A DNA stretch of 64,000 bases from Ignelater luminosus (Eukaryota; Arthropoda; Insecta; Coleoptera; Elateridae): positions 122,227-186,226 of the forward strand of contig VTPC01091303.1 of assembly GCA_011009095.1 (NCBI GenBank), in the 5' to 3' direction. Positions 1-11,500 of the stretch are shown here, piece by piece (within the stretch, counting starts at the first letter, position 1; the number at the start of each line of letters is the position of its first letter). The position numbers and the translations under genes are program-made. The notes below the pieces were generated by a model, which did no database searches, was not told where the DNA came from, and saw only the letters and a list, made by a program, of their open reading frames with translations.

Positions 1-640
1 AGTCATCTAGAGTTTCAAGACTTTTTAAAAAAATATTTTCAACTGTCTTAAATTTAGATAGACTCTGAACACACTGAGATGTAAAACGACTAATTTCCTT
101 GCTGTTGGATCAACCTTTTAACATTTTGCTGTGTCGCCAAAAATATATAGTTTATCAGAAGTTGTTTCCCAAACACACTTATTGCATTCTAATTGATCCC
201 AAGTAGCTTTCTTCTTCTATGTTGCCTGATACCATATCACATTTACAGTTTCAAGCAAATATCACTCAAGTAAAGATAGAATAACCAATTACTGTTAAAT
301 GAATTTTGGTTCTTAGTGAATGTCACACAATCATGTTCTTTTTTTGTTTGTAGAGTTCGAAGTCGTTCAAAAATAGTCAAGTTTTTTTCGGCATTTCTTT
401 CAATAGAATTCTAACTGTGCTTAAGTCACTTAGAAGTGCTGAATACTGGTTTTGGTGTTCCTGTCGTTCCCTACAAATAGCTTTTGCTGTGGCAAAATAT
501 TCTAAAAAGAAAAAAAAACTCTTTTTGGAAAGCTTTTGTTTCATATTATTCAGTCGTGGCAGAATTTCGACACACAGCTTTTGATTGTCTTCATCCCGGT
601 TGTTATACTTAACTGTGTCATTGTCTTAAGTAACTGGTAA
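1..640 (-). pseudogene. Decayed coding remnant, family not recognised
   Basis: Read on the minus strand, this stretch has coding-like segments in changing frames. The best runs from about 626 down to a TGA at 377-379: roughly 83 open codons including LCVEILPRLNNMKQKL and ICRERQEHQNQYSALL. After a frame change come segments near 350-250 (TIFERLRTLQTKKEHD) and 215-50 (WDQLECNKCVWETT, then VDPTARKLVVLHLS) broken by one stop. The residue mix, with W, C, H and charged residues, is unlike chance translation of AT-rich DNA. No start codon, catalytic motif or splice structure can be fixed, and the sequence may continue past the window edge. I do not recognise the family; a degraded transposase or a retrocopy of a host gene are both possible. 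Seen: open stretches and frame breaks. Inferred: common origin of the pieces. Confidence 0.4.
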
Positions 641-959
641 CTTTAAAAAGCTTTATGACATATACTTAATTGTTATCATAACTGTCTGATAAACCGAAAA
701 TTTAAAAGAAACAGAAGCAAACCTGCTGAAAGAATATATTAACAACAAGCATTAATACCTTTTATGTCAATTGTGAAAAAACCATAAACTTTGACTAATT
801 AGTGTGGTATACTCAAAATTGGTAAGACTCGAAACTTATATGACGGACGACTTTTGAATTTTAACATAAAATTTTCTCCCATCTATTACTTTAAGATTTT
901 ATTTTTAAAATCGACTTTTACACAAAGGGTAAACCGCGTACTATGAATTTGTACTTTGA
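641..959. other. No feature seen
   Basis: AT-rich sequence with no coding run, repeat or RNA gene that I can support. Confidence 0.4.
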
Positions 960-1110
960 TTCCATTAATGGCAGAAGCAATATCATTAAAATTCTAGTAT
1001 TACCAGAGCAATGCCATTAATTCTATGACTAAAGCCACTAAGATCACATTTAATGCCTCTAATACCAAGAACAATGCTACTAAAAGCGCTAGAAATTGTT
1101 GAAAATTTGT
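960..1110. repeat. Diverged short-period repeat
   Basis: The motif ATTAATGGCAGAAGCAAT and relatives (GAGCAATGCCATTAATTC, AAAGCCACTAAGATCAC, AACAATGCTACTAAAAGCGC) recur at roughly 20-30 base spacing. It looks like an old, heavily mutated minisatellite. The minus-strand open frame across it is a by-product of the repetition and I do not call it a gene. Confidence 0.35.
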
Positions 1111-1169
1111 GTCTTGGTTTACTCTGCAACTCATCGATTTTCAAGAGAGAAGTTCGATCAAAATTTCTA

Positions 1170-1565
1170 GACAAGAGAAATTTCGTTCAGTGACCGCAGC
1201 AGGTGCTCATAGTAATATCTATTCCAAGAAAATTAAAAGACCTGTGTTCGAACTTAGCTTTTCCCAGAAGGTTAATGGCAGGCATAGGTGACCTATTGGA
1301 CCCAATCAGTATTCATATTTAGTTCTTTTACGAAGGTTAATGACAAGCGAAGCCCGATTATGGACTACCGCAGGTGAGCTGTGGGAAAGTAAAGCCGGGC
1401 CTGTGTTTTTATTTATTCTTTCAAAACGTTTGATGGCTGACGAGCCTCTGATGGAGGATAGAACCCAACTTCTATGCTTGTTTTAGTCTTAATAAGATTA
1501 ATGAAGAGCGAGACCATATCCGTGTCTGTTTTTGCTCTCTCAAGAAAGTTAATGGAGGGTGAAAA
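1170..1565. repeat. Diverged tandem repeat, period about 50-90 bases
   Basis: A block of the type A-A-G-G-T-T-A-A-T-G-G followed by a GC-richer tail recurs near 1268, 1335, 1424, 1495 and 1549 (AGAAGGTTAATGGCAGGC, CGAAGGTTAATGACAAGC, AACGTTTGATGGCTGACG, TAAGATTAATGAAGAGCG, AGAAAGTTAATGGAGGGT). The spacing is irregular, so this is a decayed tandem array or a repeat with internal duplications. It is GC-richer than its surroundings. Confidence 0.4.
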
Positions 1566-1714
1566 GCAAATTTAGGCCTTTACAGATTTATTGGGAAAAT
1601 CACTACAAAAATGTAGATAATTGAAACACAACTTGATATTATAAGAAATACTCTGCATTTACACTGAAGTTTTTAGAAAAAATAAAGTAAAATGTAAAAT
1701 GTATTGGCTTGATC

Positions 1715-1950
1715 AATTTTGTATTGGTTAATGGTGGTCACCCATTCGAGGACAAAACCTGACAAAAAGAACCTCCACTAGTGGCTGCAATTCTAGTGCC
1801 TAGTCCTTGATGGTTTAAAGAAAAGTGGCGCTATAGCACGACTAAGCCAAACCGCTGACTTAGCGCTCGACTAATTGTAAGTCAGTACGGAGGAGGCCTA
1901 GAGATACCGCAAGTAGTTCTAGTAATGCCGGCCCCTGCTGTTATACCAAA
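1715..1950. repeat. GC-richer segment, probable old repeat
   Basis: This segment has noticeably more G and C than its flanks and contains words such as GTGGCGCTATAGCACGACT and GCTGACTTAGCGCTCGACT. No coding frame or terminal repeat was found. Its compositional contrast suggests an inserted element of unknown type. Confidence 0.2.
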
Positions 1951-3330
1951 CAAAACTATATCAAAATTGGAATAGCAAAGGATGTACATTTCACTCTGCT
2001 CTTGATATTTCAGCATGCAGTACTACTAATGTCTAAACCAGTTTAAACATTCCTTACATTTTTTACCTTGGAGTCTTTTTTAATAAGAACTAAATATTTT
2101 TTCCAGTTTTAGTAAATTGACACATGAAAGGTAAATGTAGTGTAATAAATACCTAATTAGTCATGGACTATTTGGGCATTACAATAAGAATAGAGGAGAC
2201 TTGCAAATTCTAATATTGTTAGCATTAAGATACCTAGTGGTAACTGGTAACAATAGAATACTGTAAAAACGAATATAAAACTTTATGATTTATTGTCTTC
2301 GTTATAAAACGCACAGTAAAAGCAAAATATAATAATGGTTGAAGTCAAAATTTTCGTCATTAAAATTCAATTTCCTTCTCAAAAACGACAGGTAGTAACA
2401 CTTCGTGAATTCCTAGTTAAAAATAGATTTCGTTCAAGAAAACAAAGCTATTTGTTTGATTAATTTTTGTAGCGTGATTCATAATCTAAGTACTATGTTT
2501 GCTCTTCTTCCATTTACCTTTTATTTAATTATACTAAGAAAATTCTAGGAAGGCTTTAAGGACTGTATAACTTAAACTGATACGTTTATTCTTAACTAAA
2601 TAAACAGGATGATTATTGTTCCTATTATTAGAAGAATCTGATTAATTGAATATTTCGTAAAAGTTTGAATGAGGATAAATGGGCTAATTACTATGTCCAT
2701 CTCAATCAAGAAAAACGAGGAAACGTTATATTTAGCACTAAAATTATTTAGTAAATAAATAAATGAATGAAATGATGAGGAAGACCGTGCATTCATTGTA
2801 TATGAACAACCTAGTTATTTATGGTTACAACAATAATTAATATAATAGTTGTGGGTTTTATATGCGATAGCTCCTCATGGTAATAGTAATTAGTAAACAC
2901 ACCTACAGAAAAAAAAAACTCTTTTATAATTAGCCAGTATATAAAATAATAAGTAATGTTAACTAATGAAACAACAATTGAAATTGAATTTCGTTAATTC
3001 CCAACAAAAACGTCGTTTGCTAATTATTATTATTAGATAATTTCTAGGTGCTTTTTGAATTTAATTATTCTCATGTCTCTAATTACATAACGAAAAAAAT
3101 CTTCTTAATATTGCTTTTATGCATGAAAGATAATTGTGCAATGAGACGAATTCGTTCTATTTGGCTTTCAAATGTCTGGTCTTATAGGAATTATGCATCT
3201 GGATAGAGTATTTAGCAAGCATGACTAGCCCGAACATTTTTATTTGTCAACCCTTATACGTATCCTGTATATTACAGCTTACCTATAATTAGCTTGTATC
3301 AGAGAAGCAAACAGGAAATGTAAAGACATA
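1951..3330. other. No feature seen
   Basis: AT-rich sequence without a supported gene. The short minus-strand open frame at 2596-2796 is hydrophobic and isoleucine/serine-rich, as expected from chance translation of AT-rich DNA. Confidence 0.4.
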
Positions 3331-3420
3331 CAGTAGAATCTCTCTAACACGATCATCTTACAACTTTCCAGGTGTTTTGGTTACTTTTCTCTTATGGCGG
3401 TGTCGCCAACTTTTAGTGTA
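3331..3420 (+). mobile_element. pogo/Tigger-like transposon terminus (fragment)
   Basis: A TA dinucleotide is followed by CAGTAGAATCTCTCTAACAC, which closely resembles the 5' terminal inverted repeat of pogo/Tigger DNA transposons (CAGTAGAA-type ends inserted at TA). No matching inverted end or transposase was located nearby, so only a fragment or a highly diverged MITE is supported. The assignment rests on my memory of the terminus consensus. Confidence 0.35.
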
Positions 3421-6260
3421 GAATCGACAGTATTTTGATAATGGTACTAGTGCAAGTCACTCATACAAAGCAAAAAATTACTTGTCAGAATTCTAAATGT
3501 TTTTCTCTCGTGTTTGTAAAAAAATGCCAAACAGATTAATTTTCCTATGAATATTGATGGTGTTAAATAAGAAGATGGATCTTTTCTATATCTTTCGCAC
3601 TAATTTTTGGTTTTGCAACTTTACAACATGAACTCTACCTATTTTTCCCTTAATAACCAAATCTTGCCATCGCCATTGCGTCTTCGGCTCTCTGGCGGCT
3701 ATGCACACTTGCTTGCACATAGTAGCTTAGTGTAGCACTTACTTCAATTTTAATTTAAATTGACCAAAACTTGTCGGCGTAGGATCGCTTTGTTTTGGTT
3801 TTTCAATTTTCTAAGGATCCAGATAGAAATACAGTTATGGGACTGTTTTGGTAGATAATTCATTGACCTACCCATATACAAAAACACTTTTTAGATCACG
3901 TATGATGCTAGTAGGTACAGAGTTTCAACTTTCAAATGTACCTAACTTTTGAAAAAGCACAAACGATTGATAGCATCCAACTAAAGAAAGTCTCATTTCC
4001 ATATGACTTTTAGTTCCTAATATTTAAGATATTCCTTTAACAGAAAAGAATGATCATCGATGTTATTTAAAAACATACCAAAAGAAAGCCAATGAAGAAT
4101 AATGGAAACTTTCACCCATCATTTCTCGAAGCTTTGTTCTTTGCTCATTTTTCGTTTTGTTCTTCACCGAAATGCTTTTGCAAGGAAATATTTACCTAGT
4201 GGTCTTCTCTTTTTGTTATTAAGCAAAAAAATAATTTCGAACTGGTAAAATACATTTATTTCCAAAGATTATTGAATTTTCAAACCATACTGTTTTCCAC
4301 GGAACGCAGAACCCAAGGGTTACTCCATGGTCAGAAAAAATTTTCTGGGCTGATGTAAATACTTCCGCCCTCCACACTGTTTTCTTTCAAAAATATAGGG
4401 TGAGGTTCGGTAAATGCTTCTTTGGGGTAATTGCACCAGCGTTCTACAGTTGTTGCAACTTATATTCGATCAGTATACCGGTGCCGTGACTTTAGACACT
4501 TCCTAAACCTTCAAGGTAAACCAACTGAACGCGCACCACTATAGCTCACAGCTGCCAAACGGTGTTTATATTGGAGAGAAGAAGTTGTGGAAAAGATCTT
4601 GCCCCATTGCTCTTGATATATGCCTAGAATAAGATATGAGGGGCAGTGGTACATTTGCCCCCGGTTAATGTGGATATTGCGCCACCCTGACAGTGAACAA
4701 CATTTTTTTTTGTCTTGGTACTTATTTAATCGATACCAATTACGAAATCAACATTTGATAAAGGAAGCTTTCTTTATAATTGACTTAGATTTTTAAACGA
4801 AGAATTATCAAATTAGTGTCTTGGTGCAACGCTCAACTTGAATTTTCTATTTTAGGGTGTGCATTTGCCTCTACGCACCCTAGTCTGTTACTCAACCACG
4901 CAGAAAAATTCAGAGAGCACACCCTAATTAAGCTGAGCTTATACAAAAACTCACTCTTTATTGAATTAAATAGCCTTTACATTAAACAATACTAGCTATA
5001 ACCAATGAAGGCTTGTTTGTTTTATTTCAGTCATTTGTGTGTATGCGGTAACTCAATTTCATTTATACTAAAGGTTCTGTGCAGATTATTCATTTTACAA
5101 ATTAAAAATTATTAAAGTCTACTTGTAAAGGTTAAATGATTTAACTTCCAGCATTGACACTTTGAAGAAGAGAAAATACTTCATCCTTTCAACTTTCCAT
5201 AAATGTTTATTCCAGGAGGTGCAAGTATGCACGCCTCGGAAGTGCAGTTTCGAGGGACGGGTAGTTTCCAATTTTCCGATATACTTGGTGAATCAAATAA
5301 AGTTTATTTTTCTTTGTCTAAGAAATATAGCGAGGATTGCAATAAATTTACACAAAGGTCAATAAACAGTTATTACATGATACTCTGATGAGCTTCAATA
5401 AGTACGAATCGACATGATTTATATAACCTTAATTTTTTCATACCAACCTGTAATAATACACAATCTCTTTAATATATAAAATTACCAAACATCGCATTAA
5501 TTAGTAATTTGGGATTTTTTATTTTCCCCTTTTTTTACAGAACAATGATTAGCCGTTACACAAATTATTCAACAAATTAGTTCAACAAAATCATTTTCTC
5601 GTCAACCTTCAGCTTAGAATATCATTCTTAACTTAATTATTTCTACTTTGCCTGATTTTAGAATGGAATAAATTATAAATAGACTAACTTTCATGGTCAC
5701 AATGAAACAGAGAGAAAATGTGGATAATGAAGCATTTTACTTCCGTATAATAATATTTTATGATTTATAGACAGTAAAGTTTTCCGCTTTTACACAATCA
5801 AGTTATAAAATTAAAAAGAATTCTTTATATGCAGTAGCCGTACAAATTACACTCGTTTATTGCAATTATTTTATATCTCCAAATAATTTGGGTCGTATAA
5901 AACTTGATTTATGAAGAAACGTCGTCCTCATTTTACCATTTATATATGGTGCCCATCAGTTGCACTGCAAGCTTGTTTTTCTTTTCTGTTATTATTAATA
6001 TAATGTTTTTATAGCGAAACAGCAAATTACTGTAAAAACAGGAACGACAATAGGTATAAATAACATTTAATTTCGCAAGTGCGTGACAAGAGCTTGTATA
6101 CTTGTCACCTGAATGGTATTTAGTCACTGCTCACTGGTCATTAATTGTTGCAGGTAACTGGTAGACATTTAAGTATGAGAAATGTGAAAGTGAGTGAGTA
6201 GCCAAGCACAGGTAGTAGAGTAGCAGTAGTAGTTCGAATGCAAGAAAACCATTTTTGCAG
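3421..6260. other. Upstream flank, mostly featureless; GC-richer patch at 4300-4700
   Basis: No gene is supported. A patch around 4300-4700 is GC-richer and includes GGGGCAGTGGTACATTTGCC near 4639, and TGCATTTGCCTCTACGCACC lies near 4860; these may be ends of an old DNA transposon but I could not pair them. The two overlapping + strand open frames at 5162-5388 are short and have no family signature. If the gene model starting at 6261-6391 is right, the last few hundred bases should hold its promoter; I see no clear TATA box. Confidence 0.35.
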
Positions 6261-6319
6261 TTTGTTGTGAATGTTGTACCAATTAGTGTTGATTGAGATT
6301 CGCGTGTTTTTCATGTGAT

Positions 6320-6391
6320 ATGGCCTTCTTTCAAACGTTCACCCTTCGATGGAAATCTTTCAGAGGGAGAAATAAACAACTCTTCATGCAG
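6320..6391 (+). CDS. Candidate first coding exon of the PH-domain gene (24 codons)
   Basis: The ATG at 6320-6322 is the first in frame after a TGA at 6290-6292 and has G at +4. The 24 codons begin MAFFQTFTLRWKSF and end LFMQ, a basic and aromatic N-terminus with no signal peptide. The exon closes in phase 0 at CAG|GTCTGT (6391/6392), which matches the phase-0 acceptor of the PH exon at 46619. A possible acceptor (TTTTTGCAG) ends at 6260, so 6261-6319 could be 5' UTR, or transcription may start nearby. Against it: the donor is not the best consensus, the intron would be 40.2 kb, and other start exons may exist. The peptide is not one I recognise. Seen: frame, stop, donor and phase match. Inferred: membership in this gene. 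Confidence 0.42.
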
Positions 6392-7299
6392 GTCTGTTAT
6401 TTTAAAGTAAAAAACGAATTGGAAATATTTTATCGGTTGGGTTATTTCCCTTTGATGTAATGAAAAAGATGGTAAATTGAGGTTTTTAATTTTGTTTAAA
6501 GAATTTTTTACTTAAGTCTTTTTCTTGAGAAAAAAAGAATTAAAAGACTAAAAATATTTTTATGGATTAAATTGAATGAATGCGAGTGAAATGAGTTTGT
6601 ATTTGAAGATGCCTTTTAAGTTTTCTTGAATAGTAATCAAAAGCTTTCATATTTTTTATTTTGCATTTAAAATAGATATTTGTATGATACAGTTGGAAAA
6701 ATAATGAAAAGCCTCAACATAAGGAAGAAATCCTTCCAGCACTTCTCTCTTGTAGCTTTTATGTAGGTATTTGTCATAAACCATAATGAAGTAGTTGATA
6801 TTGATATTTAAAATAACCTTTTTGTTAAATATTTAAAAAGCGTTAATTATAGGAGTGGTCTATATACTTGCATTCTTTGCCTTATTATAAATACTATTAA
6901 TGGTACATAGAATTTCTAAAAAGTTCTAATTTAGCACAAACAACAATTTAGGATTAATTCTGACTATTAATCAAATAATCATGGAGACAACCAGATTCGA
7001 CCTTCAGGACTGATCTACTGAATTGGACTCTAATAGTTATTCTTTGTTATTTTTCTCATCCAAAAAGCATGAACAATAGGTTTTTCTTGGTGATCTTCTA
7101 GAGAGTCTATATCTTGAAATCAATAGAATCAACACGCAATTTCATCTTGTTACAGAATTATAATGATGTAAACACCACTTATACAGTTCTCAAGAGTATA
7201 GATGTGCTATAACATCGCCTTTTAATTTTTATTACCATCTTTTCAGTGTGAAGTAATTTCTTGTGCAGTAGTTATTCAAATTGAAGTTTTTCTTAAGTT
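6392..7299. other. No feature seen (putative start of intron 1)
   Basis: AT-rich sequence with long A and T runs and no supported feature. Confidence 0.4.
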
Positions 7300-8060
7300 T
7301 GGGCTACGCTTTCCACTGACAGCGTCTTTGTACTTTCTCCCGTCACTTGTTGATTCCAAAACTTTTAGATCTTTCCCAATACAAATTTTGAAAGACTCGA
7401 AGTTGAAGTTTTTGTTTTTGTGGCAACAAAACCTTTAAGGATACCATACATGCTTTCCTTCAAATGCGATTCCAATAAAGCTTGATACTTTAGTTTTTTT
7501 TGGCCATTTGATAACGTTAACACTTTGTCAGAACCAATCTCTTTGTGGATCTGAAAATTTTGTAGATCATCTTAATATAGAAATCGTCCGTGCACACTGC
7601 AGTTAAATTTTTAAAAAATTCAAATTGAATATCCGCAGAAAGCCTTAAAAGTGTAGAAACAACTTTAAAGAAAAAGAATTTTAATTATGATTGAATTTCT
7701 TAAGACTGTACCCTCTCTTTAAGTTTTAAACCATCCACCACCGATAACAGTACTATATTATTTTAATTTTCATTTCTAAAGTCCGATTTATTCTATGCAA
7801 TATTAAATGGTTTTATACTTAAAACGGTATATCAATAGAAAATCGCAAGCAACGAAAGAAAGCCTCGCAAGCTTTTTCTTAAAATTCTTCACGTCTTTGC
7901 CACCATAAAATTTACTATTTATGGGCATACTTTTATGCGACAAGCATATATTTTTTTGCCAATTATAAATAACACTTTTCCTTCACTGCTAACTAGAATG
8001 CAATAAATTCCTTTTTCTTCCATTCGAATTAAATATTCAATTCTCTCACTTTTGGATGAT
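7300..8060 (-). pseudogene. Decayed coding remnant with acceptor-like boundary, family unknown
   Basis: On the minus strand, 7550 down to a stop at 7365-7367 is open for 61 codons, directly preceded by an acceptor-like TTTTCAG (7552-7558 reversed). It contains IHKEIGSDKVLTLSNG and YQALLESHLKESMYGILK. After the stop the coding-like signal continues in another frame near 7362-7300 (KVLESTSDGRKYKDAVSGK). A further coding-like piece upstream on the same strand, about 8055-7925, reads ERIEYLIRMEEKGIYCIL. These look like parts of one mutated gene or transposon. I do not recognise the family and there is no Met-initiated frame of useful length. Relationship to the remnant at 1-640 is unknown. Seen: the open stretches and frame breaks. 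Inferred: that the pieces belong together. Confidence 0.35.
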
Positions 8061-10029
8061 TCTTGTTAATATAAGCAAAAACTCGTTTCTCCATCTCTTT
8101 CTCTCTCTTTACTTTCTCTAATTAATTAAAAGTATGAAGAGCACGTAAGGTATTGCATAATGAAAGACAATTCTCCAGTAGGGCACATCTATCAACCACT
8201 GGAACTTAATAATGTATCAAGGCATTTTGCGTTGAGATTACTTTGAGCTGGCATTTATACATTTTACAAAGCACTAAGTTTAATTAAAGTTGTGCTCCGC
8301 TAAGTATGGCGAAAGTTAATATAGAAAAAAAAAACTGTCATGCAAGAGTACTGCTATTTTTTCATGCTCACTAGACATCGTAGTATTTTCTATTCATTAT
8401 TAATATTTTTACGTGATACTTTTTCTTATACATGCTTTAATTAATTTTTTTGTTCATAATTTTTCCACGTAAATTTATAAAAATACACAACTTTTGGTTT
8501 CACATGTAATTTACAAATTGATGCTGATTCATTATCTACCGTCCTTTTTGTTCGATCCATATTCATTTGATATTTTACACGAAGAGCAATTTCAGCGAAA
8601 GTTTTAGGTTATGGAGCGGCAAATTAGGAGCTCGTGCAAATAATTACATTTCGTCTTCCTTTTTTTGTCAGGGTAGAATGTTTTTGAATAATTAATAGTT
8701 GATGGTAATTTCTGGCACACTAAAACATTAAATTCTAATTTCCCTTTTTAACTAAAATAGAAAAAGAATTAATAAAAGTAAATTCAAGTAAAAGTGTAAT
8801 AATAAGAAAATTCTAATCTAAGACTACTTGATTGCGATAAAACCTTGAATTAGGCGGAACTATATTATTTCCAGTTTACGCACAAGTTCTCCTTAATAGA
8901 TCTGATAACTTTTATCGTTTTTTAATACAAACAAAAAATAATCCTAAAAAACCCGCAAGAATCTAGGAAATATAAATTTTGTAATTTCAGAGTTCAATTC
9001 TGCTGAAAAATCTTTAAAAATGGAAAAATCAATAATTATCACATTACATGAATATTTTCCCAAAGTTTGTAGCCAATCCCCTTTTGGGATTTGTATACCG
9101 TCCTGTTATTCTAATCAAGTATCACGTTGTCTGTACCACTTCAGGGAATAAATTTAAACTAAACTAGTTATCGCGAACATGGAGAATAGATCAGCTACAA
9201 TGAACATTTAAAACGGTTAAATGGATTTGAAACTTTTGCAGAACCCAATTTTATACTCTGTCTAATAAAATTTAATTACATACATGGTTTCACTTTTGTG
9301 ATGGTTTCTAAAACTGGCAGATTCTACATTTTTATTATCTGTAATAGTTGATGTGTACCAAAAATAATTCTAATTGTGATTTATATAATGAACTGTATAT
9401 TTTATTCAAATATGACATTTGGAATTTTGCAATGTTGTTCATAATCACAATTATATAATTTCTACGTTCTGTAAAAGTATAATTAATAAGGCTGCTAAAA
9501 GAATGCTATATTAGTGATGTGGTTGTTCTTTAAGACTTTCACCCTAATATTCTCGAATTAATTAAAGGAATATATTAAAAATAATTTGTTTTATAAAGTG
9601 GTTTTCACTTTACCTGTTTGTGAATTTTATGGTCGTTCAAAAAAGTTTAGGATTTAGAATCTTTCAGACCGAACCTTACTGTTCATTTGAAATAATTTCT
9701 TTCTGAGCATTGTTGATTATGACAAACTTTTTGGCCTATCCCATTTTGGTACTTGATATTTCGTTTTCTGCAATTCATATTACAGTGAAAAGAATCTTTT
9801 TTCTCGTCTTAAGTTAATTTTCTTTCAAGATCACAATCATAAAGCGTCTTGATTGAATTTCAGCAGAATCAACCCACCTATACAATGGTCTAGAAAGAAG
9901 GACAATCTAAGAGTTACAAAAACGAAACAAAATACAAAATCAATAAGTTTTGAATTTTTGATGACAGAGTAAAATATCTCGTTTATAATTTACAAAACGC
10001 TAGCATTCAGGAATTAAGGAAAACACGAG
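8061..10029. other. No feature seen
   Basis: AT-rich intronic-type sequence; a CT-rich tract (TCTCTTTCTCTCTCTT) lies near 8094-8110. Nothing else is supported. Confidence 0.4.
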
Positions 10030-10510
10030 ACGATCGCCTCAGGGCACACAGACATGGGGGCGTAGAAATCGGTAATGAAAGACGTAAATTGCATGTTTGA
10101 AAGATAAATGCCATAGATAGTTTAGATACGTTAATTCAGAGAGCGCCAACAGGGTCTCACTCAACATTGAACTCGAACACAGAAGAGGGCAGTCTTAAAA
10201 ACGAAGCTGTATGTTGCAAATAGCTTCTGATTTCTAGACCTGCATAATGATTATGCCATTAGTTATTCTTTTAAAAATTACGTAAGATTTTAATATGAGG
10301 TGTGCTTTATTTTGTCATATTTGATTGGTTTCCTTATCTGTTGTCTTAGTGGTTCAGAAGTCGATTATTTCGTGTTTGAGCTTCCCCAACATCGTCTAAA
10401 TTTGAAAAAGAAAGTCAAATACTGACAATATTGAAAGTATGTATTAACATGGCTGTAATATTTCAAAGCGTGAAGATTTTTTTCTCTAACTTTAAAGAAT
10501 GAGCTTCCAT
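10030..10510 (+). repeat. Dispersed repeat, copy A (see 62490-62970)
   Basis: This segment shares collinear blocks with 62490-62970. Near its start GCCTCAGGGCACACAGA pairs with GCCTCGGGGCACATAGA, followed by TGCATGTTTGAAAGA against TGCATATTTGAAAGA; later AAAGTCAAATACTGACA pairs with AAGTCAAATATTGATGA, and GGCTGTAATATTTCA with GGTTGTAATATTTCA. The blocks are in the same order and strand with similar spacing. The second copy keeps a coding-like piece (DYYRDVLNCIFERP) that resembles the region before the reverse transcriptase of some LINEs, so the pair may be LINE fossils. That identity is tentative. Confidence 0.5.
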
Positions 10511-11309
10511 AAAAAAATTTCCTTAATCTAGCTCAATATTTCTTAATACTATTCTGAGTTTTGAAGCATTTCTTTTGCTTCGTATTTAATAGGCCCACCC
10601 TACCCTTTTTTTTCTTTCAACCCCTTTGCGGAAACGGGTGTAGTCGTTGCAGACGATCATCAACACGTCTTGGGGTGTGCAACTCAATAAAGGCTGATTG
10701 ACATTATTCTACTTTCAACCTTTTTTTGCTATAAATTAGAATCTAGACGTCTAGGATGCTTCTTTATAATGTGAAATGCCAGCCTTTTTACATCCTAAAA
10801 ACTGCTAAAAAGTAGATTGAAAACTAGTTCCGGACCTATTTTGATGCTAAATTCTATCCTAGACTTGCGCACTAAACGACGTTTCAACAATACCAACTGT
10901 TGACGATGATGAAATAATTTCTTATCTTTTTTATTCAACATTGTAACGCATAAATAAACGTATAACAGTTGGTTGTAAACACAAACTTTTTAGAAGAACT
11001 GAGATATAAATCGAGGTTAAGGTAAACAAAATGCAAAATGTGCAAAACTTTATAGGTTGGTGTGGTAGCATTGTTCAATGAGCTTGAGAAAATTAACCTA
11101 TTTGCAATAAAGTTTAGAATGTTATCTTGCTATAAGACTTTGTGTGTTTCGATCAAGGAACTACGCTGAGGTGACTTTGATTATCCTTTGAGAACTAGTG
11201 CAATTAGCCTAAACTTCAACGCCAAGAAATATTCAATTAAGGTTCAGAAAATTCCTTTAGCTTATTATCCAGTATAGCAACCGCTAGGTGTTCAAATCAA
11301 AATTGAAGG
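10511..11309. other. No feature seen
   Basis: AT-rich sequence; a GC-richer patch around 10600-10690 has no recognisable signature. Confidence 0.35.
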
Positions 11310-11500
11310 GGTGGATGGATAAAGGTGCTATGTGACATTTTTGAATTGTGATGTTATCCTCTTTATTTACACTATTTACGCAAGAATTGTGTTACATAGC
11401 ACCTTTATGTACTTCATATCTTATACCGGAATTAGTTAACGCTTGACTGACTAGAAAAGGTATACCATAGGTTACTAAAGGACATCATAACATCTTTATT
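11310..11500. repeat. Small inverted-repeat element plus local duplication
   Basis: ATAAAGGTGCTATGTGACA near 11320 is matched in inverted orientation by TGTTACATAGCACCTTTAT near 11389, a stem of about 18 bases around a loop of about 50. A block inside it (GTTATCCTCTTTATTTACAC) recurs in diverged form near 11487 (ATAACATCTTTATTCACACT). This resembles a degraded hairpin MITE. No target-site duplication could be fixed. Confidence 0.45.
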
